Notes under the pieces: model-generated | The model's input: the letters and a program-made list of their open reading frames with translations, nothing else | Databases searched by the model: none | What the model was told of the DNA's origin: nothing | Position numbers and translations under genes: made by a program | Part shown: piece after piece, positions 1 to 4,997 of the stretch | How the letters are laid out: every line of letters starts with the position of its first letter | How positions within the stretch are numbered: position 1 is the first letter of the stretch | NCBI GenBank assembly: GCA_013043085.1 | Contig: JABDOU010000354.1 | Location: 1-6,840, forward strand | DNA: 6,840 nt | Direction of reading: 5' to 3' | DNA from: Acidimicrobiia bacterium | Lineage (GTDB): Bacteria > Actinomycetota > Acidimicrobiia > Spongiisociales > SHLN01

Positions 1-1232
1 ACCTTGATCTGAGCCGTGCCGGCATCAAACTCGGATTGTCCGATGATCACAGCAAACGAGTGGCCTCGGCGATCCGCGTATTTGAGTTGCGCCCCCAGCT
101 TGCGCGGCTCCGGATACAGCTCGACTCCCAGGCCGGCCCGGCGCAGTCGCGCCGCGAGGCCGAGATAGTCATGGATCCGATCTGGTTCGAACAGCGCGAT
201 CAGCACCGGCGCCGTTGCCGTCCGCTCTTCCAGGAGACCAAGATCCTCGAGAGCAGCCATGAGCCGGTCGACGCCGAGCGAAGCGCCTATCCCGGGAATG
301 TGCTGTTTCGTGTAGGTGCTGGCCAGATCGTCATAACGTCCCCCGGAGCAGACACTTCCGATCTCGGGCAATTCCGTGAGAAAGGTCTCGAAGACAGAAC
401 CCGTGTAATAGTCGAGGCCTCGAGCGATGGAAAGATCAAGCACAGCGTGATCGGTTACCCCGCTGGCGTGTAGTCCTTCGAACACCGCCGTGAGTTCCGC
501 AATACCGGACTGTCCTCCGTCGCCAACCAGGGCAGCCGCTTCCGCGATCTGCTCGAAGGGATCAGTACCTTCGATGTCCAACAATTTGAAGAGTTCTATC
601 GTCTGGTCTTCAGAGAGTCCTGCTTCATGAAGTTCTGCAGTCACCTTCTCCGGCCCGAGCTTGGCGAGCTTGTCAATCGCGCGTAACACGGGCGTGATGT
701 GGTCGAGGAGATCGAGCCGCTCGAGAAGGCCGTCGAACACCTTCCGGTTGTTGATACGTATGCCGAACCGGGAGATACCGAGCGCCAGAAAGAGCTCGTG
801 AATCACGAGAGCGGTTTCGATGTCGGCGTTGATACTGGCCGTGCCCACTGTATCGAAGTCGCACTGGACGAACTCTCGATACCTGCCACGTTGCGGACTC
901 TCGCCTCTCCATACAGGACCGACGTGGTACCGCTTGAACGGCATCTGTAGCTCGTGCGCATGCTGCGCCACGAATCGCGCCAACGGAATCGTCAGGTCGA
1001 ATCGCATGGCCACATCCCGATCGCCCTGGTCCATAAACCGGAACATCTGCCGATCCGTCTCGTCACCCCCCTTGCCAAGCAGGATCTCGGAGTACTCGAG
1101 GGCAGGCGTGTCTATCGGCAGGTACCCAAATGACCGGAACACATGCTTTGCCGTCTCGACCACGTGCTCACGGGCAAGCATCGCGGTCGGAAGTGTGTCG
1201 CGGAAACCCTTCAGTGTGCGAGGTTCAATCAT
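1..1232 (-). CDS. hisS: Histidyl-tRNA synthetase (HisRS), C-terminus cut by the left window edge
   Basis: This class II aminoacyl-tRNA synthetase charges tRNA-His with histidine in the cytoplasm. Translating the minus strand from ATG at 1232 gives 410 complete codons before the edge. The usual bacterial length is about 420-430, so only a short C-terminal tail should be missing. Visible landmarks are motif 1 around residues 36-50 (GYLPIDTPALEYSEI), motif 2 at 105-125 (GPVWRGESPQRGRYREF), the histidine-binding signatures ARGLDYYTG (270-278) and CSGGRYDDL (295-303), and motif 3 GIGASLGVDRL (314-324). A C-terminal anticodon-binding domain starts near 340. An in-frame TAG just upstream (1243-1245, the stop of the preceding gene) rules out a longer start. 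There is no clear Shine-Dalgarno sequence in the 10-base gap, so translation may be coupled to the gene before it. The motif 2 loop reads ESPQ where E. coli has ERPQ (see findings). Identity is very secure. Confidence 0.96.
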   Translation of the reverse strand, partial: MIEPRTLKGFRDTLPTAMLAREHVVETAKHVFRSFGYLPIDTPALEYSEILLGKGGDETDRQMFRFMDQGDRDVAMRFDLTIPLARFVAQHAHELQMPFKRYHVGPVWRGESPQRGRYREFVQCDFDTVGTASINADIETALVIHELFLALGISRFGIRINNRKVFDGLLERLDLLDHITPVLRAIDKLAKLGPEKVTAELHEAGLSEDQTIELFKLLDIEGTDPFEQIAEAAALVGDGGQSGIAELTAVFEGLHASGVTDHAVLDLSIARGLDYYTGSVFETFLTELPEIGSVCSGGRYDDLASTYTKQHIPGIGASLGVDRLMAALEDLGLLEERTATAPVLIALFEPDRIHDYLGLAARLRRAGLGVELYPEPRKLGAQLKYADRRGHSFAVIIGQSEFDAGTAQIK

Positions 1233-1242
1233 CGCCGGAAGC

Positions 1243-1461
1243 CTACGCCTGGTCGATCAGTGCCTCGGCCTTCCGAACCGCGTCGGCAACATTGCCCTTT
1301 CCGGACGCAACAAACATGGCTGCGAGAAACGCTGCCGGTGGCGCATTCTTGCGTTCAGAACCGTGTGCAACATCTCGCGCCAGATCAAGAACGAGATCGA
1401 TGTCGCCTGCTGACATTCTCTCGACTCCGAGAGCATCTGCGAAGTCGTCCAGCCAGGTCAT
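1243..1461 (-). CDS. DUF6457-like small protein, translationally coupled to MobA
   Basis: This 72-residue soluble protein begins MTWLDDFADALGV and contains the stretches IDLVLDLARDVAHGSERKNAP (residues 21-41, two adjoining pieces) and AAFLAAMFVASGKG. That pattern matches my memory of DUF6457, a small, probably helical actinobacterial domain of unknown function that is often attached to the C-terminus of MobA-like nucleotidyltransferases. The ATG at 1461 overlaps the mobA stop as ATGA. A GGAGG lies at 1465-1469, only three bases before the ATG. The gene ends 10 bases before hisS. Its position suggests a partner or accessory of the MobA-like enzyme, but no biochemical role can be read from the sequence. 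The family call rests on recognised sequence pattern, not a profile search. Confidence 0.82.
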   Translation of the reverse strand: MTWLDDFADALGVERMSAGDIDLVLDLARDVAHGSERKNAPPAAFLAAMFVASGKGNVADAVRKAEALIDQA

Positions 1462-1469
1462 CTTCCTCC
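1458..1469 (-). promoter_or_regulatory. Stop/start overlap (ATGA) with adjacent GGAGG
   Basis: On the minus strand the last mobA codons contain GGAGG (1469-1465). Three bases later comes ATG (1461-1459), which shares two bases with the mobA TGA stop (1460-1458). This is the classic arrangement for translational coupling or re-initiation. The spacing from GGAGG to ATG is shorter than ideal, so the downstream gene may depend on ribosomes ending mobA translation. Confidence 0.65.
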
Positions 1470-2033
1470 AAATCGCCGAAGTCCGTCTTCGAGTCTGGTC
1501 GAAGAGTCGACGGAGAACCAGGACCGTCCGTCCTCCTCCCAGCCTTCCCATTCTCGTGGTTCGATCGGCGTGTATCCAAGACGCTCGATCAGGCTTTGAA
1601 CGTTGCCTTTGAGTGTGATCCCTTCGAACTCGGCCTGCTCGGCCCAGATCGGCGAATAGACCGCACACAACACCTGTCTGATGCCTTCTCGGTCAACGGG
1701 AACCACAGCCGATGATCCCTCGAATCTGTTGATCAGCCGACGCACTGTCTCGGCTTGCAGGAACGGATGATCAACTGCCGAAAAGAACACCGCATCGGCG
1801 CCGTCGGCGGCTGCCAGGCCGGCCGCCAGGCCTGCAAGGGGACCTTGAATCTCGTCATGATCTACCAGAGATCCGGGCCGATTTCCACCAACAACGAGCA
1901 CCTCGTCCACGTGGGCCAACAACGTATCGGCGATCCGGTCGATCATGGCTACACCCTCAACTTCGATCTCGGCTTTGTCTGTGCCCATACGACTGCTGCT
2001 TCCACCGGCGGTGATGATTCCGATCGTTCGCAT
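1458..2033 (-). CDS. mobA: MobA-like molybdenum cofactor guanylyltransferase
   Basis: This 191-residue protein fits the size of MobA, which transfers GMP from GTP to molybdopterin to make the guanine dinucleotide form of the cofactor in the cytoplasm. The N-terminus carries the nucleotidyltransferase signature TAGGSSSRMGTDKA (residues 8-21). It is followed by VVGGNRPG (47-54), QGPLAGLAAGL (63-73) and the metal-binding type loop AVDHPFL (86-92), where D88 is the likely Mg-binding Asp. The ATG at 2033 is chosen because the signature begins within a few residues of it. A longer reading to 2126 adds 31 unconserved residues and overlaps the upstream gene. No clear Shine-Dalgarno sequence precedes it. 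It lies 44 bases after the 174-residue unknown gene and overlaps the DUF6457-like gene by four bases. The related MocA/CTP-type transferases share this fold, so the exact nucleotide is inferred. Confidence 0.85.
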   Translation of the reverse strand: MRTIGIITAGGSSSRMGTDKAEIEVEGVAMIDRIADTLLAHVDEVLVVGGNRPGSLVDHDEIQGPLAGLAAGLAAADGADAVFFSAVDHPFLQAETVRRLINRFEGSSAVVPVDREGIRQVLCAVYSPIWAEQAEFEGITLKGNVQSLIERLGYTPIEPREWEGWEEDGRSWFSVDSSTRLEDGLRRFGGR

Positions 2034-2077
2034 CGATCGAGGATAGGTCGCGAATAGGGCCGCGGCTGTTGGCCAAG

Positions 2078-2602
2078 TCAGCGCCGAAAGCTTCCTCGTG
2101 GCTCTCGACGCCCCCGCACCCACCACGGTCGACGCGGTTCCTCATGTTCAACGACCAGCCTGACGGGAGGAGGGGCCCCGACGTCTGATCGAGGTCGGGG
2201 TGATTCGGGTGCGAGGCTGGTGACCTTCCAAATACCCTCGAGTTGGAGCACGAATTTTCCTGCTTCCCATTCTCCATATGACAGGATCATCACGTAATCA
2301 ACACGATTCGCACGTCGCACGAGGTAGTAGGACGGCAGGTGCAGGTAGCCGCTATAGCCATCGTCGGTTCGGCGCAGTTTGGCTCGCGTCGCGAGGAGAT
2401 CGGTGAGCTCGCTTCCCAGCCGCTGGTCTCCGAGAGGACGATCGAGGATCTCGGCTCCGGCGAATCCGAGGTAGGTCTTGGCATTGACGCGTACGTCGAA
2501 ATCGGCCGCCATGAAGTCGTCATGCGTGCCGTCGAAGATCTCGGTTGTGCCAGATGGACCCACCCTGCGGGCCGGCGGGCCCAAAAACGTAGGCTCATCC
2601 AT
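2078..2602 (-). CDS. Uncharacterised 174-residue protein, Arg/Pro-rich C-terminal tail
   Basis: I do not recognise this family. The minus-strand frame from ATG at 2602 shows C/G-rich third codon positions like its neighbours, supporting real coding. Residues 20-128 look like a compact mixed alpha/beta domain (EIFDGTHDDFMAADFDVRVN, then a hydrophobic and aromatic stretch LHLPSYYLVRRANRVDYVMI and GKFVLQLEGIWKV). Residues 131-174 form a likely disordered tail with 11 Arg and 9 Pro, ending RGSFRR. There is no signal peptide or membrane segment. It is the first gene of the left block, 44 bases before mobA, and is divergent from the amylase gene. The start is uncertain: the frame stays open upstream to 3079 without matching anything, no good Shine-Dalgarno precedes 2602, and an AGGAGG at 2657-2662 would fit a non-standard ATT start at 2647 (189 residues). 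Confidence 0.7.
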   Translation of the reverse strand: MDEPTFLGPPARRVGPSGTTEIFDGTHDDFMAADFDVRVNAKTYLGFAGAEILDRPLGDQRLGSELTDLLATRAKLRRTDDGYSGYLHLPSYYLVRRANRVDYVMILSYGEWEAGKFVLQLEGIWKVTSLAPESPRPRSDVGAPPPVRLVVEHEEPRRPWWVRGRREPRGSFRR

Positions 2603-2656
2603 GCACTGATCACGATATCTCGAAATCGCTCGGAGCACTGGCAGAATTCGTGTGTT

Positions 2657-2662
2657 CCTCCT
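2657..2662 (-). promoter_or_regulatory. Perfect Shine-Dalgarno sequence AGGAGG without a standard start at the right distance
   Basis: CCTCCT on the plus strand reads AGGAGG on the minus strand, upstream of the 174-residue gene. In that gene's frame, the codon nine bases downstream is ATT (2647), the next GTG (2638) is 18 bases away, and the ATG (2602) is more than 50 bases away. It may be a real ribosome-binding site for a non-standard start, or a chance match. Confidence 0.25.
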
Positions 2663-2680
2663 GCGGAGCGTGCCCGTTTG

Positions 2681-2688
2681 AAGCGTTT
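2681..2688 (+). promoter_or_regulatory. Possible LacI-family operator core AAGCGTTT
   Basis: AAGCGTTT fits the AANCGNTT core seen in many LacI/CcpA-family operators. It lies 22 bases before the GH13 start codon, just upstream of the TAGGGT candidate -10. LacI-type regulators commonly control maltodextrin genes. The flanks (TTTG on the left, TCGG on the right) are not symmetric, and an eight-base match with two free positions can occur by chance. Confidence 0.22.
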
Positions 2689-2710
2689 TCGGGTAGGGTC
2701 CACCGCTCTT

Positions 2711-4168
2711 ATGCAGTACGACATACCCGCATGGGTACCCGACGCCATCTTTTATCAGATCTTTCCAGACCGCTTCGCTCGATCTGGCAGAGTTCCCCAG
2801 CCATCCAACCTCGAGCCCTGGGACGCCGATCCCACACCCCACGGCTACAAAGGGGGGGATCTTCTCGGGGTCATCGACCATCTCGATTACCTGGCATCTC
2901 TTGGAATCAATGCGATCTACTTCAATCCGATCTTCCAGTCGGCGGCAAATCACCGATACCACACGCACGACTATTTCCAGGTAGATCCCCTGCTCGGCGG
3001 CAATGCCGCCTTTGAAGCCATGATGGGAGCGTGCCGCGATCGTGGCATCCGCGTGGTACTCGACGGAGTGTTCAATCATGCCAGTCGCGGCTTCTTTCAG
3101 TTCAACGACCTACTCGAGAACGGCCAGCAGTCGCCATGGCGGGACTGGTTCAAAATACACGACTGGCCTCTGAAGGCTTACGACGAATCCGAGCCTGCTC
3201 GGTTCAACGCCTGGTGGGGACTGCACGCACTTCCCCAGCTCAACACGGACAACCCCGAAGTTCGTGAGTTTCTCATGCAGGTCGGCGAATACTGGCTGGC
3301 AAAGGGTGTCGATGGTTGGCGGCTCGATGTGCCGGAAGAAATCCAGACGGAAGGATTCTGGGAAGAGTTCCGTTCGCGTACGCGGGCGGTCAATCCGGAG
3401 TCGTACATCGTCGGCGAGATCTGGAAGCCCGCGCCGGACTGGGTCAATGAAGGATCCCGATTCGATGGCGTCATGAACTATCCGTTCGGTGAATATGTAC
3501 TGAGATTCGTCGCAGGCGAGCGCATCAACCTCGCTATCACCGACCCAGCATCCTATGACCTGTCGCATCCACATGACGCCGGCGGATATTCCGACTCCAT
3601 CGATTTCCTACAGCGTGTGTACTCACGGCAGGCGACATTGGCCAACCTGAACCTGTTCGGCTCTCATGACACGCCGCGATTGCTTGAAGCCGTGGGCGGC
3701 GATCGGGAATCAGTGGTGCTTGCGACTGTTCTCCAGATGACGTTTCCGGGCGCGCCGTCCATCTATTACGGCGACGAGATCGGAATGAGGGGCGCCCACG
3801 ACCCGGGATCCCGGGGTGGATTTCCATGGGATAGGCGAGACTCATGGGATGAAGATCTCCTCACGATCTTCTCGGAGCTCATCGCTCTGCGAAAACAAGA
3901 GAAGGTACTCAGAACGGGTGAATATCGTCGCCTTGCACCGGGAGAAGGCGAATACGAAACCTGGCTGTACGTGATGGAGCGGAGACTGGCAGACGATGGC
4001 GTCGTTGTTGCCGTCAATGCAGGCGACGACGAGTCGTCGACGATGTTTGCGTATCACCAGGAGGACTCAGAGCTGATCTGGGGTCAGGGGTCGATTGCAA
4101 CCACGGACGGAACGACAACTGTGACTGTGCCAGGCAGAGCTGCCGCTATCTGGAACATACGGAGCTAA
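2711..4168 (+). CDS. GH13 alpha-amylase-family glycosidase (neopullulanase/maltodextrinase-like)
   Basis: This 485-residue glycoside hydrolase family 13 enzyme acts on alpha-1,4 (possibly alpha-1,6) glucan bonds. All catalytic regions are visible: region I DGVFNH (118-123), region II GWRLDVPEE (202-210) with nucleophile D206, region III VGEIW (234-238) with acid/base E236, and region IV GSHDTPR (317-323) with D320. The segment GYKGGDLLGVIDHLDYL (45-61), the NHRYHTHDYFQVDP motif (80-93) and LPQLN (174-178) resemble the neopullulanase/cyclomaltodextrinase group (GH13_20-like). Unlike most of that group there is no N-terminal carbohydrate-binding domain of about 120 residues: the barrel starts almost at once (WVPDAIFYQIFPDRF, 8-22). 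A short C-terminal beta domain follows about residue 400. There is no signal peptide, so it is probably cytoplasmic. The ATG at 2711 is chosen because the GH13 similarity begins there. The frame is open back to 2339, but that part overlaps the divergent gene. Exact substrate is uncertain. Confidence 0.93.
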   Translation: MQYDIPAWVPDAIFYQIFPDRFARSGRVPQPSNLEPWDADPTPHGYKGGDLLGVIDHLDYLASLGINAIYFNPIFQSAANHRYHTHDYFQVDPLLGGNAAFEAMMGACRDRGIRVVLDGVFNHASRGFFQFNDLLENGQQSPWRDWFKIHDWPLKAYDESEPARFNAWWGLHALPQLNTDNPEVREFLMQVGEYWLAKGVDGWRLDVPEEIQTEGFWEEFRSRTRAVNPESYIVGEIWKPAPDWVNEGSRFDGVMNYPFGEYVLRFVAGERINLAITDPASYDLSHPHDAGGYSDSIDFLQRVYSRQATLANLNLFGSHDTPRLLEAVGGDRESVVLATVLQMTFPGAPSIYYGDEIGMRGAHDPGSRGGFPWDRRDSWDEDLLTIFSELIALRKQEKVLRTGEYRRLAPGEGEYETWLYVMERRLADDGVVVAVNAGDDESSTMFAYHQEDSELIWGQGSIATTDGTTTVTVPGRAAAIWNIRS

Positions 4169-4185
4169 ACGGCTACTCAGCCCGT
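4169..4185. terminator. Weak imperfect hairpin in the convergent junction
   Basis: Between the amylase stop (4166-4168) and the cysQ stop (4177-4179) lies ACGGCT-ACTC-AGCCCGT, a six-pair stem with one bulged base and a four-base loop. There is no T-run on either side. It may help end both converging transcripts, but it is short and could be chance. Confidence 0.2.
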
Positions 4186-4974
4186 GGCGATCAGCGCCAT
4201 CTGCCTGGCGAACATTTCATTGACTTCATCCGCGATTCCGACAGGTGCCGCAGCCAAACCCGGAATGCGAGTATCGGGCCGATTGAACGCAGGAGTCGAA
4301 CCGTCCGGCAAGAACACGAGGCCGCCACCTGCCATGACGAGGGCAGTGCCCGCTGCGACGTCCCACTCGCGCTTCGGAACCGGAGTCCAGGTTGCGTCGG
4401 CCAATCCAGCGGCTACCAGCGACATCTTGTACGCCACGGAACCCATCGGCCTGCACTCGATCCCCTGTCCGGCGAAGATGTCCCACTCACCACGCCGAAC
4501 CTCGCTGCGACTGCACAGCACCTCAACTCCGGCAATCGCATCGATCGACCTCACCGAGGCTGCAACCCCGTTTAGCCACACCCCGGAGTCCAAGGACCCG
4601 ACTACCCGCGTTCCCATCGCTGGATTGGCTATACCTCCCGCAATGGCAATACCGTCTTCGACCAATCCGATCGACACGCAGAATTCGGGTATTCCGTCGA
4701 CGAATTCGCGCGTGCCATCGACCGGATCGACAACCCAGACGCGTGATGCAGAAAGCCGCCGCGTATCGTCGACAGTTTCTTCGGAAAGCCACCCTTCGTC
4801 ATGTCGCGGAAGCATCTCACGAAGCATCGCGTCGATGGTTTGATCGGCTTCGGTCACCGGATCACCGCCTCGCTTCTGCACGGCTGCAATCCGGCCTGGC
4901 GTGAACATCCCCAGAACCTTGGTCGCCTCATCGAGGGCGCGATTGATACGCTCGAGGTCGTTCATGAGATCCAT
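4177..4974 (-). CDS. cysQ: Inositol monophosphatase-family phosphatase, CysQ-like 3'(2'),5'-bisphosphate nucleotidase
   Basis: This 265-residue protein belongs to the Mg-dependent, Li-sensitive phosphatase superfamily (inositol monophosphatase, CysQ, fructose-1,6-bisphosphatase). Metal-site motifs are clear: DPVTEAD (38-44), LSEE (63-66), the hallmark VVDPVDGTREF (81-91) and EWDVAAGTALVMAGGG (203-218). The form DPxDGTxEF, with Glu before Phe, is typical of CysQ, which hydrolyses PAP/PAPS and recycles sulfate-assimilation by-products. Some actinobacterial relatives also act on inositol phosphates or fructose-1,6-bisphosphate, so substrate is not certain. Length is normal for the family. The start is ATG 4974 or ATG 4965; an in-frame TGA lies just upstream and neither start has an obvious Shine-Dalgarno sequence. 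It follows glgA by 23 bases and probably shares its transcript. It converges with the GH13 gene, eight bases separating the two stops. Confidence 0.88.
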   Translation of the reverse strand: MDLMNDLERINRALDEATKVLGMFTPGRIAAVQKRGGDPVTEADQTIDAMLREMLPRHDEGWLSEETVDDTRRLSASRVWVVDPVDGTREFVDGIPEFCVSIGLVEDGIAIAGGIANPAMGTRVVGSLDSGVWLNGVAASVRSIDAIAGVEVLCSRSEVRRGEWDIFAGQGIECRPMGSVAYKMSLVAAGLADATWTPVPKREWDVAAGTALVMAGGGLVFLPDGSTPAFNRPDTRIPGLAAAPVGIADEVNEMFARQMALIATG

Positions 4975-4997
4975 GCCATCAACGTAGCAACCTCACG

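Larger units (their letters stand above)
2603..2710. promoter_or_regulatory. Divergent intergenic region with promoters for both blocks
   Basis: These 108 bases lie between the divergently oriented unknown gene and the GH13 gene, so both transcripts should start here. On the plus strand, TAGGGT at 2694-2699 resembles an actinobacterial -10 hexamer (TANNNT), 11 bases before the amylase ATG. It has no -35 at normal spacing: TTGAAG at 2678-2683 is only 10 bases upstream. That would give a very short leader, consistent with the lack of a clear Shine-Dalgarno sequence. I could not assign a confident minus-strand promoter. Confidence 0.45.

Noticed and set aside
36..473. Plus-strand open frame of 145 residues
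   Set aside because: It is antisense to conserved HisRS domains and has no recognisable protein pattern.
820..1715. Several overlapping plus-strand frames of 160-197 residues
   Set aside because: They are antisense to hisS, the DUF6457-like gene and mobA, and their Ser/Arg/Cys-rich translations are typical of shadow frames in GC-rich DNA.
2034..2126. Longer MobA start
   Set aside because: It adds 31 residues before the nucleotidyltransferase signature, which normally lies at the N-terminus, and it overlaps the preceding gene.
2339..2710. Upstream extension of the GH13 frame by 124 residues
   Set aside because: The extra residues show no GH13 or carbohydrate-binding pattern and lie antisense to the well-supported 174-residue gene. 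The real similarity begins at ATG 2711.
2603..3079. Upstream extension of the 174-residue gene into the amylase gene
   Set aside because: The added part is antisense to conserved GH13 coding sequence and looks like a shadow frame.
4184..4904. Plus-strand frames of 219 and 170 residues
   Set aside because: They are antisense to the CysQ-like gene, whose family motifs are unmistakable.
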